NCBI GenBank assembly: GCA_008501735.1
Contig: QQUF01000008.1
Coordinates: 186,001-250,000 of the forward strand
Length of the DNA: 64,000 nucleotides
DNA from: Calditrichota bacterium
Lineage (GTDB): Bacteria; CLD3
Reading direction: 5' to 3'
Part shown: one piece after another, positions 43,285-50,993 of the stretch
Layout of the letters: the number at the start of each line of letters is the position of its first letter
How positions within the stretch are numbered: the first letter of the stretch is position 1
Made by a program: the position numbers and the translations under genes
Notes under the pieces: model-generated
What the model saw: only the letters and a program-made list of their open reading frames with translations
Told to the model about the DNA's origin: nothing
Database searches by the model: none

Positions 43285-44358
43285 ATGGTTGAAATTGAAG
43301 CAAAAATTACGGGGCTTGAATACAAAATTTTATTCAAGCCGACTTTGAAAGAAGTGAGTTTTGAAAACTTAGACGTAAATGAAATGCCTTCTTGCTGTTT
43401 CCTTAAAGAAAAGAAATTGGCGGTTAGTAAATGGGTTTCGCCTAAAAGAACTCGTTCTTACCCTTTTGAAAGGATTTACAACACTCTTTCATTTTCAAAA
43501 AAGATTACGATAATTCCTGTTGTCAAAGACGAAGGTAAAAATGGTGATAGAGATTTCATTCAATGGGATACAATTTCGTTGATGAGTCTTTTAGACGTTT
43601 ACGTAATTTTGGCTTACTACTCAGAAGCAGAAAAAAATCCGAACCGCGAAAATAAAATTACAAACCAAAAATTTGATAATGATTTTATTTTGGCAAAAAT
43701 CGAAGAAATTGAAAATTACCACAGTTCTGCTTTGCACTGGAACATTAAAGAAGTGGAGCAATTGGAAAGTGTTTTGAGTAAAGCGACTGATTCTTACGCG
43801 AAAATTCAAAATGAACTTGGTGTTGAATTGCACTCGGAAAAAGGGCTTGAGAATTTTAAACAAAAGTTGGATTCTAACCTTAAAAATTTCATTGCATTTT
43901 CACGAGAAAAAGCCCAAAGTGCTCAAGAAAGGGAAGTTCAAACAATCCAACCTAAAGAGCTTCTTGGGAATTTTCCGAAAGCAAAAATCACAATTACAAA
44001 TTTTCTTGGTGGAAAATATTTTCTAACGGTTGACGAAGTAATTATTTTAGAAAATGAAATTATTTTAATGGAATCGAAGCACACAAAATCAAACTTACTT
44101 CCGAGTCTTAGAGACATTAAAGACGGTCTGATAAAAATGATTTTGTATTCTAACTTTAAGAGTGTTTCTTTGAATGGGAAAAAGTTCAAGGTTAGTTTGG
44201 TTCTAAAATTAACTTCTCAAAAAGAAAATTTCTCTTACAATTCACAAAAAAATGATTTTATGAATTTCAACAAAATGCAGTCAGAATTACTTTTGAAATT
44301 ATTTAAAGAAGCCCAAACAAACGGATTTGTTGTCGAACTTGAAGGAAAGAAAAAATGA
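43285..44358 (+). CDS. Putative type II restriction endonuclease
   Basis: This 357-residue protein is identified mainly by context, as the next gene encodes a DNA adenine methyltransferase and overlaps it. A PD-(D/E)xK-like site can be proposed: D250 in FLTVDEVII and E263-S-K265 in IILMESKHTK, with the required spacing. The N-terminal part contains KWVSPKRTRSYPFERIYNTL and IIPVVKDEGKNGDRDF, and residues 140-215 form a helical section. I do not recognise a named enzyme family, and the cleaved sequence is unknown. The stop TGA overlaps the methyltransferase ATG (ATGA at 44355-44358). Confidence 0.7.
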   Translation: MVEIEAKITGLEYKILFKPTLKEVSFENLDVNEMPSCCFLKEKKLAVSKWVSPKRTRSYPFERIYNTLSFSKKITIIPVVKDEGKNGDRDFIQWDTISLMSLLDVYVILAYYSEAEKNPNRENKITNQKFDNDFILAKIEEIENYHSSALHWNIKEVEQLESVLSKATDSYAKIQNELGVELHSEKGLENFKQKLDSNLKNFIAFSREKAQSAQEREVQTIQPKELLGNFPKAKITITNFLGGKYFLTVDEVIILENEIILMESKHTKSNLLPSLRDIKDGLIKMILYSNFKSVSLNGKKFKVSLVLKLTSQKENFSYNSQKNDFMNFNKMQSELLLKLFKEAQTNGFVVELEGKKK

Positions 44359-45203
44359 TAAAAAGTCCTTTGCGTTATCCGGGTGGAAAAAGCCGAGCAA
44401 TAAAAATAATTTCGGAATTAATTCCCGATTTTGATGAATTTAGAGAGCCTTTTGTCGGTGGTGGCTCGGTTTTCATTTTTCTAAAACAAAGATTCCCAAA
44501 CAAAGAATTTTGGATAAACGACATTTACTTTGAGCTTTTCAAATTTTGGGAAATGGCTCAGAAAAATTTAGACTTAGTAATTGAGCAAGTTGAAACTTGG
44601 AAAAGTGAATTTGAAAATGGAAAAGAACTTCACAAATTTCTAAAAGTAAACATTCAAGATTTTGACGACCTGAGAACGGCAAGTGCATTTTTTGTTTTCA
44701 ACCGAATAACTTTTTCAGGAACAACCGAATCAGGTGGCTTTTCAGAACAGGCTTTTACAGGACGATTCACGGAATCAAGTATTGAAAGATTAAGACCTTT
44801 GGAAAGACTTCTAAAAAATGTAAAAGTTACAAACCTTGACTTTGAAGAGGTAATTAAGGCGGAAGGTGAAAATGTTTTTCTTTTTCTTGACCCTCCTTAT
44901 TTTTCAGCCACAAAATCCGCTTTGTACGGCAAAAATGGAAATTTACACAAAGGTTTCGACCACTTAAGGTTTGCCAAAACAATGAAAAATTGCCAACACA
45001 AATGGCTAATCACTTACGATGATTCGCCTTACATTCGGGAATTATTTTCATTTGCAAGCATCTTCTCTTGGGACTTAACTTACGGAATGCGAAACATCAC
45101 TTCCAAATCAAACCAAGTCGGAAAAGAAATTTTTATCTCAAATTACCTTGAAAAATTACCAGAAAAAACACAACTAAGAATGTTTGAAGAAAGCATCTTC
45201 TAA
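44355..45203 (+). CDS. D12-class (Dam-type) N6-adenine DNA methyltransferase
   Basis: This 282-residue methyltransferase modifies adenine in its recognition site and protects the host from the upstream endonuclease. It shows the D12 signature LRYPGGKS (6-13), the SAM-binding PFVGGGSVF (32-40) and the catalytic D179-P-P-Y182. It overlaps the endonuclease gene by four bases, so methyltransferase translation may depend on that of the nuclease. This order is less common than methyltransferase first. No controller protein is visible. Confidence 0.88.
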   Translation: MIKSPLRYPGGKSRAIKIISELIPDFDEFREPFVGGGSVFIFLKQRFPNKEFWINDIYFELFKFWEMAQKNLDLVIEQVETWKSEFENGKELHKFLKVNIQDFDDLRTASAFFVFNRITFSGTTESGGFSEQAFTGRFTESSIERLRPLERLLKNVKVTNLDFEEVIKAEGENVFLFLDPPYFSATKSALYGKNGNLHKGFDHLRFAKTMKNCQHKWLITYDDSPYIRELFSFASIFSWDLTYGMRNITSKSNQVGKEIFISNYLEKLPEKTQLRMFEESIF

Positions 45204-45216
45204 AATAGGAGTTCAA

Positions 45217-46821
45217 ATGAACATTTCTAAAATTCTAATTCTACCGATTTTGGCAAGTTTCCTTTTTGCTTGCGGAGCCGAAGAGAAACAAACTGAAACG
45301 AAGAGAATTGATTTGTCAAAACCAAAAACAGGCGGAGTTTTGGTCTTCGGTCGTGGAGGAGATTCAGTCGGACTTGACCCATCGAAGGAAACTGACGGCG
45401 AATCAATGAAAGTTTGCGACAACATTTACGAAAACCTTGTTACTTACGTCAAAGAAGGAACGGAAATTATTCCTTCGCTTGCAACTTCTTGGCAAATTTC
45501 GGAAGACGGCTTGGAATACGTTTTTACACTCAGGCAAGGTGTAAAATTCCACGATGGAACTGATTTTAATGCAGAAGCAGTACTTTTCAATTTCAACAGA
45601 ATGTACGACAAAAATCACCCGTTTTACAATGTTGGCGGAACGAACAAGTATTGGGATAATATGGGAATGTCAAAAATTATTAAAGAAATTTCTAAAGTGG
45701 ACGAGTTCACTGTGAAATTCACTTTGAATTTCCCCGAGGCTCCTTTCTTGGCAAACCTTGGAATGAACTTCGCTTCAATTTCAAGTCCGACTGCAATTCA
45801 AAAATTTGGTGACGATTACAATAAAAATCCTGTTGGAACAGGACCTTTCAAATTTGTCGAATGGGTTAAAGACGCAAGAATTGTGATTGACGCAAACGAA
45901 AATCATTGGAACGGAAGACCTTACCTCGACAGAGTGATTTTTAGAACAATTCCTGAAAATAATGTGCGTTTCCTCGAACTAAAAAAAGGAACCATTGCGA
46001 TTATGGATTTACCGAATCCTGACGACATTCCTTTGATGGAAAAAGACTCTAAAATTAAAGTCCAAAAAGCACCGGGTCTGAACGTTGGTTACTTTGCGTT
46101 GAACTGTGAGAAAAAGCCTTTCGACGACGTTCGTGTTAGAAGAGCTATGAATTATGCGATTAACAAAAAAAATATTGTCGAATACCTTTACGGCGGACTT
46201 GGAGTTGTTGCAAAAAATCCGCTTCCTCCAACAATGTGGGGTTACAACGACTTGGTTGTTGACTACGAATACAATCCTGAAAAAGCTAAAGAACTACTCG
46301 CCGAAGCAGGTGTAAAAGATTTGACAATTTCACTTTACGCAATGCCAGTTCCTCGTCCTTATATGCCGGAAGGTGTGAAAGTTGCTCAAGCGATTCAATC
46401 GGATTTGCAGAAAGTCGGAATCAATTCTGAAATAGTTCAGCGAGAATGGGGAACTTACCTTGATGAAACTGAACACGGAAAACACGATGCTTGCTTGCTC
46501 GGTTGGAGCGGAGACAACGGAGACCCTGACAATTTCCTTTACATTTTGTTAGACAAAACTGCCACAACTCCTCCTGCACAAAATGTTGCATTTTACAAAA
46601 GCGACGAGTTGCACGAAGTTTTGGTAAAAGCGAAAAGAGAAACCGACCCGAAAGTTCGTGCAGAACTTTACAAAGAGGCTTGTTTAATTGTTAAAAAAGA
46701 TGCTCCTTGGGTTCCGATTGCTCATTCACTCGTTGTTGTTCCAATGCAGAATTTTGTTCAAGGTTTTACGATTCACCCTCTGAATAAAGTTTATTTGAGA
46801 GACGTTTGGCTCGCTAAATAA
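45217..46821 (+). CDS. Peptide/oligosaccharide ABC transporter substrate-binding lipoprotein (family 5)
   Basis: This periplasmic or membrane-tethered binding protein for peptides or similar solutes has 534 residues. The start at 45217 gives a lipobox (LASFLFAC, then G) and has AGGAG upstream. A longer start at 45184 lies inside the methyltransferase gene. The body shows the SBP_bac_5 signature (YVFTLRQGVKFHDGTDFNAEAVLFNFNRM, then VRRAMNYAINKKNI). No permease or ATPase genes follow, so it is an orphan in this window. Confidence 0.9.
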   Translation: MNISKILILPILASFLFACGAEEKQTETKRIDLSKPKTGGVLVFGRGGDSVGLDPSKETDGESMKVCDNIYENLVTYVKEGTEIIPSLATSWQISEDGLEYVFTLRQGVKFHDGTDFNAEAVLFNFNRMYDKNHPFYNVGGTNKYWDNMGMSKIIKEISKVDEFTVKFTLNFPEAPFLANLGMNFASISSPTAIQKFGDDYNKNPVGTGPFKFVEWVKDARIVIDANENHWNGRPYLDRVIFRTIPENNVRFLELKKGTIAIMDLPNPDDIPLMEKDSKIKVQKAPGLNVGYFALNCEKKPFDDVRVRRAMNYAINKKNIVEYLYGGLGVVAKNPLPPTMWGYNDLVVDYEYNPEKAKELLAEAGVKDLTISLYAMPVPRPYMPEGVKVAQAIQSDLQKVGINSEIVQREWGTYLDETEHGKHDACLLGWSGDNGDPDNFLYILLDKTATTPPAQNVAFYKSDELHEVLVKAKRETDPKVRAELYKEACLIVKKDAPWVPIAHSLVVVPMQNFVQGFTIHPLNKVYLRDVWLAK

Positions 46822-46855
46822 TTACGAATTAGAAATTACGAATTACGAATAATTC
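46821..46855. repeat. Tandem ATTACGAATT-type units
   Basis: Three near-copies of AATTACGAAT lie just after the substrate-binding protein gene. They look like low-complexity intergenic repeat debris, similar to AT-rich repeat tracts often found in such genomes. Confidence 0.4.
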
Positions 46856-46894
46856 TAAACTCAATTCTGTATCGTGGGTTTTTAGATGAAGATT

Positions 46895-46951
46895 AGGAGC
46901 ACAGCCTTTAGGCTGTAAGTGTAAAAAAAACAGCCTAAAGGCTGTGCTCCT
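46895..46951. repeat. Long inverted repeat (family C)
   Basis: Two perfect 22-bp arms (46895-46916 and 46930-46951) surround a 13-base loop. Each arm contains a near-palindrome ACAGCC-TTTA-GGCTGT, so alternative hairpins are possible. It lies in the 198-base gap before the 47020 gene. No other copy was found in the window. Confidence 0.8.
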
Positions 46952-46987
46952 GTAAGCTACTTTTCTTTTTTTACCGAATTGAGTTTC

Positions 46988-47004
46988 AAGCTATCCGATA
47001 GCTT
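46988..47004. repeat. Short hairpin AAGCTATC / GATAGCTT
   Basis: A perfect 8-bp stem with a one-base spacer is followed by TTTAGG. It sits 16 bases before the start of the next gene, so it could affect that gene's expression or be another small intergenic palindrome. Confidence 0.5.
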
Positions 47005-47019
47005 TTAGGTTTTGATTTT

Positions 47020-47568
47020 ATGGAATTTTTGTTGGAATTACTTTTTGTTTTAGTGCTGCTTTCCTCACTTTTTTTGAGTGCAAGTGTCAGAAGTCTTTTT
47101 AAAAAAGTAAAACCTGTTTACGTTCTCTTCTTTGCAATTTTCCTTGTTCTGGTTTTGGGCGGTCAGTTTGGAAAAGGTAAATTTTTCGACTTTCCTTTTC
47201 CAAGTTGGACGATGTATGGAAAAGTCAAAAAAGACCAAAACCTAGTTTTTTACGAATACTTTGCGGAATTGCCAAATGGAAGCGAAGTAAAACTCAACCC
47301 TTCAAGTCTTGTGCTAAGCCTTTCAAACTCACAAATCGAAACGAAATTGCGTGACCAAATTAATTCTTTGCTTGTAAAAGATGAGCAAAGAAAAAGAACA
47401 AAGCACGAAAAACTTATGCTTTCTTTAGCAAAAATTTTTCAAAAAGATTCAGGTAAAAGAATTGAAAAAATCAAAGTTTACAAATCAATTTTAAATTTTG
47501 CAGAATTTCAAAATACAGCGAAAATTCACAACGAATTACTTTGGGAAATTCCAATGAGGAAATTTTGA
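47020..47568 (+). CDS. Membrane protein of unknown function
   Basis: This 182-residue protein has two hydrophobic segments near the start (about 3-22 and 32-48) and a soluble C-terminal part (about 55-182) with a basic stretch (DEQRKRTKHEK). No family was recognised. Its stop overlaps the next start by one base (TGATG), so the two products are likely made together. The soluble part contains DFPFPSWTMYGKVKK, a short aromatic segment that may help find homologues. Confidence 0.6.
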   Translation: MEFLLELLFVLVLLSSLFLSASVRSLFKKVKPVYVLFFAIFLVLVLGGQFGKGKFFDFPFPSWTMYGKVKKDQNLVFYEYFAELPNGSEVKLNPSSLVLSLSNSQIETKLRDQINSLLVKDEQRKRTKHEKLMLSLAKIFQKDSGKRIEKIKVYKSILNFAEFQNTAKIHNELLWEIPMRKF

Positions 47569-48458
47569 TGCTTTACTCAAATGCCGACGAAAATGTTTTG
47601 GGATTTGTCAGAGCCTTTGTCTTTGGAATTTGGTTTTTAGCGATTCTTTTTGACCCGATTCAACAACTCGCAGAACTTCCGATAGAAATTTTTGAACCTG
47701 TTGGTTTGCTTAGCTTTTTACCAGACGGTTTTTGGGAAATTGCTCTAACGGAAAATTTTCTTTTAGGGCTGAAAATTACACTTTTGGTTCTTTTACTTCT
47801 TGCGAGTTTGGGTACAAAATTTTTCCAACCGATTGCAACTTTTGTGGCTTTGCTTCTGACTTTAGAACAAGGAATAATTCGTGGATTTGGTTTTGTGAAT
47901 CACAAAGAATTGGCGATTCTGTACGCTGTTTACATTTTGGCAATTTTCCCTTCTGCCGACGGATTCTCTTTGCAAAAGTCAAAACCCAAATCTCAAGAAA
48001 CTTACGCCTTCGCGATGTTTTTCATAACTTCGGTAATTCTTTTGGCTTACTCAATTATTGCTATTCACAGAGTTACAAACGCAGGTTTTGAGATTTTTGA
48101 AGGAGAAAGCATTCGGTTTTACATTGCAAAACTTACCTTCACAGGAAGTCTTTACGAAAACAAATTCGGCATTTTGGTTTTGATTAACGAGTTCCTAAAT
48201 TCTTTAGTCAATTTCGGTTTTGTTTTGACGACAGTTTTAGAAATTCTTTCACCGCTTTGTTTATTTTATAAAAAAATTAGGTGGTTTTGGTTAGTTGTAA
48301 TCGGTGTTTTTCATTTTGCAACTTTATTTCTAATGAACATTTTTTTCTGGCAAAATCTTTTACTTTTGATAGTTTTACTCACCGAAATTTCTCAAAATTT
48401 TATCACTCAAAAAGAAACTTCTCATCCGATGGTTTCGAGCTCATCTGATGAGTTTTGA
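47568..48458 (+). CDS. Multi-pass membrane protein (possibly HTTM/DoxX-like)
   Basis: This 296-residue protein has about seven hydrophobic segments. The first helices and the pattern FVNHKELAILYAVYILAIFP resemble the HTTM (vitamin K-dependent carboxylase-like) and DoxX groups, but that is a weak match by eye. The ATG at 47568 has GAGGA upstream and overlaps the previous stop. An earlier in-frame start nine codons upstream lies inside that gene. The next gene starts 15 bases after the stop. Confidence 0.55.
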   Translation: MLYSNADENVLGFVRAFVFGIWFLAILFDPIQQLAELPIEIFEPVGLLSFLPDGFWEIALTENFLLGLKITLLVLLLLASLGTKFFQPIATFVALLLTLEQGIIRGFGFVNHKELAILYAVYILAIFPSADGFSLQKSKPKSQETYAFAMFFITSVILLAYSIIAIHRVTNAGFEIFEGESIRFYIAKLTFTGSLYENKFGILVLINEFLNSLVNFGFVLTTVLEILSPLCLFYKKIRWFWLVVIGVFHFATLFLMNIFFWQNLLLLIVLLTEISQNFITQKETSHPMVSSSSDEF

Positions 48459-48472
48459 CACAAAGGGTTCAA

Positions 48473-49342
48473 ATGGCAAATCATAAATTAGCACTTAAAG
48501 AAAACGTTGAAGGAAACTTTTTTGTTGATACAACTTGCATAGATTGTGGTGCTTGCAGACATTTCTCACCTGAAAATTTCGGTGCTTTGGGTGGATATTC
48601 TTACGTCCACAAACAGCCTGAAAACGAAGCGGAAATTTTAACTTCCAAACAGGCTCTTTTAGCTTGTCCTGTCGGCTGTATCGGAACAACTGAAAAAACT
48701 GAACTAAAGTCTGCGATAAATTCTTTACCTCGAAAAATGGCGGAAAATATTTTCATCAACGGCTTTAACCACGAAAACTCTTTTGGAGCTCACAGTTACT
48801 TCATTCGCTCAGAAGATGGAAATTGGCTTGCCGATTCACCACGTTTTACGAAACACTTAGTCAAGAAATTTGAAGAACTTGGCGGAATAAAATACATTTG
48901 GCTTAGCCACAGAGACGATGTTGCAGACGCAAAAAAATATGCAGAGCATTTCGGAGCAAAAAGAATCATTCACAAATTCGACTCAAAAGCACAACCTGAC
49001 GCAGAAATTATTCTTGAAGACGATGATTTTACAAGTTTCAAAAATGCGAGAATTTTTTACGTTCCCGGACACACGAAAGGTCATTTGACTTTACTTTGGA
49101 AAGACAAATTCCTTTTTACGGGAGACCATTTTGCTTGGCTAACAAGTAAAAAAATGTTTGGATCATTCCGAACTGCTTGTTGGTATTCTTGGGAAGAACA
49201 AATCAAATCTGTTGAAAGACTTAAAGTCTGTGAAAAAGTCGAACACGTTTTTCCCGGACACGGAATGTGGGGCGAAGTCGGAACAGGAAAATTTCCCGAA
49301 GTAATCGAAAAAGCAGTAAATTGGATGATTAGTGTTAAGTAA
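48473..49342 (+). CDS. Ferredoxin and metallo-beta-lactamase fusion protein
   Basis: This 289-residue protein has an N-terminal 4Fe-4S ferredoxin-like part (C22, C25, C28, then C65 and C69) followed by a metallo-beta-lactamase-fold hydrolase (about 90-289). The metal-site histidines are incomplete at the first position: SHRDD replaces HxHxDH, while PGHTKGH, FTGDHF and PGHGMW are present. The natural substrate is unknown. The ATG at 48473 follows AAAGGG, and a longer frame lacks a ribosome site. It is the third gene of an operon with two membrane proteins, which suggests a membrane-associated redox role. Confidence 0.78.
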   Translation: MANHKLALKENVEGNFFVDTTCIDCGACRHFSPENFGALGGYSYVHKQPENEAEILTSKQALLACPVGCIGTTEKTELKSAINSLPRKMAENIFINGFNHENSFGAHSYFIRSEDGNWLADSPRFTKHLVKKFEELGGIKYIWLSHRDDVADAKKYAEHFGAKRIIHKFDSKAQPDAEIILEDDDFTSFKNARIFYVPGHTKGHLTLLWKDKFLFTGDHFAWLTSKKMFGSFRTACWYSWEEQIKSVERLKVCEKVEHVFPGHGMWGEVGTGKFPEVIEKAVNWMISVK

Positions 49343-49362
49343 TTTAATTACTTGAATGACAA

Positions 49363-49386
49363 GTAGAGACGCACGACTGTGCGTCT
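49363..49386. repeat. Palindromic repeat family B, copy 3 (degenerate)
   Basis: GTAGAGACGCAC followed by GTGCGTCT is an incomplete, mutated version of the family. It lies after the ferredoxin/MBL fusion gene. Confidence 0.65.
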
Positions 49387-49413
49387 TAGAATTTTAAAAA
49401 TCGCAGAGATAAA

Positions 49414-49608
49414 ATGAAAAAAGTAGTTTACGATTTGGTCGGGATTGACTCAAGCAAAAAAATGACAGAGTTAACAAGTGAACTTTTTACGCTTGAAGGA
49501 ATTATGAATCTTTCAATTGCAGAAACGGAAGTTGAAATTGAATTTGACCCGAAAATTACACGAGAAAAAGAAATTGTTGCAATTTTAGATGCTTTTGAAA
49601 AGAAGTAG
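49414..49608 (+). CDS. Small HMA-like protein without metal-binding cysteines
   Basis: This 64-residue protein has the beta-alpha-beta-beta-alpha pattern of heavy-metal-associated (copper chaperone-type) domains (YDLVGIDSSKKMTELTSEL, then VEIEFDPKITREKEIVAILDAFEKK), but the CxxC metal motif is absent. The fold call is from pattern only. The stop codon is directly followed by the ATG of the photolyase gene, so the two are cotranscribed and may be coupled. A functional link is not known. Confidence 0.55.
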   Translation: MKKVVYDLVGIDSSKKMTELTSELFTLEGIMNLSIAETEVEIEFDPKITREKEIVAILDAFEKK

Positions 49609-50988
49609 ATGAAAAGGCACAAACTTTCGATTTTTGTTTTCAGAAGGGCTTTGAGGCTCGAAGATAACACAGGCTTGCTGCGAGCTTTAGAATTTTCAGA
49701 AAAGGTAATTCCTTGTTTCATTTTCGATAAAAGGCAAGTCAGAGAAAATTCTTACAAAAGCCAAAACTCACTACAATTTTTGATTAATTCCTTAAAAGAA
49801 CTTGACTCCAAACTTCGTAAGAAAAGCTCAAGGTTGTTTCTTTTTTACGGCATTCAAGAAGAAATTTTGGAGAACCTTTTAACTTCGCAGAAAATTGAGG
49901 CGATTTTTTGTAACCGAGATTACACACCTTTTGCGATTCAGCGAGACGAAAAAATCAAAAACCTGTGTGAGAAAAAGGGAGTTGAGTTTTACAAATTTGC
50001 CGACTACTTGTTAAGCGAGCCTGAAAATGCACTCAAAAAAGACGGAACTCCTTACTCCATTTTTACACCTTTTTTTAGAAATGCTTCTTGGAAACAAGTG
50101 AACATTCCCGAGAAAATTTCTACAAATAATTTTTTTTCAGGCAAAATTGATTCGGAAGTTGATTTTGCAGTAACCGAAAAATTTCTTGAAAAAGAAAATC
50201 CTAATATTTTTGTAAAAGGAGGAAGAAAAGAGGCTTTGGGGATTTTGACCAACCTTGAAAAATTTCACAACTACGAGGAAGAAAGGAATTTTCCTTCACT
50301 TTCAAAGACAACAGGGCTTTCTGCTCACCTGAAATTTGGGACGGTTTCGGTGCGAGAAGTTTATTACAAATTTTTCACAAAGCTTGGCGATTCTCACCCT
50401 TTGATTCGTCAACTTTATTGGCGAGATTTTTTCACTCACATTGCTTTTCACTTCCCGCAAGTTTTCGGAAATTCTTTTCACAAAAAATACGACCAAATCG
50501 AATGGAAAAATGATGAGAAGAATTTCAAACTTTGGTGTGAAGGGAAAACAGGATTTCCGATTGTCGATGCAGGAATGCGAGAACTAAGCGAAACCGGTTT
50601 TATGCACAACAGAGTGCGAATGATTGTTGCTTCATTTTTGGTGAAAGATTTGCACATTGATTGGCGTTGGGGCGAGAAATATTTCGCTAAAAAATTGGTT
50701 GATTACGACCCTTCTGTGAACAACGGAAGTTGGCAATGGGCAGCTTCGACAGGTTGTGATGCACAACCTTACTTTCGGATTTTTAGTCCTTGGAGTCAGC
50801 AGGAAAAGTTTGATTCGGATTGCCTTTACATCAAAAAATGGATTCCTGAACTTAGGAACTTGGAGCCAAAGGAAATTCACAAAATTTGGAAAGAATCTTC
50901 ACTTTTTGCTTCGGATTACCCAAGACAAATTGTCGAACACAAAGAAGCTTCAAGTTTCGCAAAAGAAATGTTCAAAAATTGTAAGTGA
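49609..50988 (+). CDS. phrB: DNA photolyase (cryptochrome/photolyase family)
   Basis: This 459-residue flavoenzyme uses light to repair cyclobutane pyrimidine dimers. The N-terminal antenna-binding domain (1-130, FVFRRALRLEDNTGL) and the C-terminal FAD domain are both present. The FAD domain has the characteristic string FPIVDAGMRELSETGFMHNR, followed by WRWGEKYFAKKLVDYDPSVN and NGSWQWAASTGCDAQPYFR. It looks complete. It abuts the small HMA-like gene upstream and converges with the BatA-like gene at 50994. Confidence 0.94.
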   Translation: MKRHKLSIFVFRRALRLEDNTGLLRALEFSEKVIPCFIFDKRQVRENSYKSQNSLQFLINSLKELDSKLRKKSSRLFLFYGIQEEILENLLTSQKIEAIFCNRDYTPFAIQRDEKIKNLCEKKGVEFYKFADYLLSEPENALKKDGTPYSIFTPFFRNASWKQVNIPEKISTNNFFSGKIDSEVDFAVTEKFLEKENPNIFVKGGRKEALGILTNLEKFHNYEEERNFPSLSKTTGLSAHLKFGTVSVREVYYKFFTKLGDSHPLIRQLYWRDFFTHIAFHFPQVFGNSFHKKYDQIEWKNDEKNFKLWCEGKTGFPIVDAGMRELSETGFMHNRVRMIVASFLVKDLHIDWRWGEKYFAKKLVDYDPSVNNGSWQWAASTGCDAQPYFRIFSPWSQQEKFDSDCLYIKKWIPELRNLEPKEIHKIWKESSLFASDYPRQIVEHKEASSFAKEMFKNCK

Positions 50989-50993
50989 TAAAC

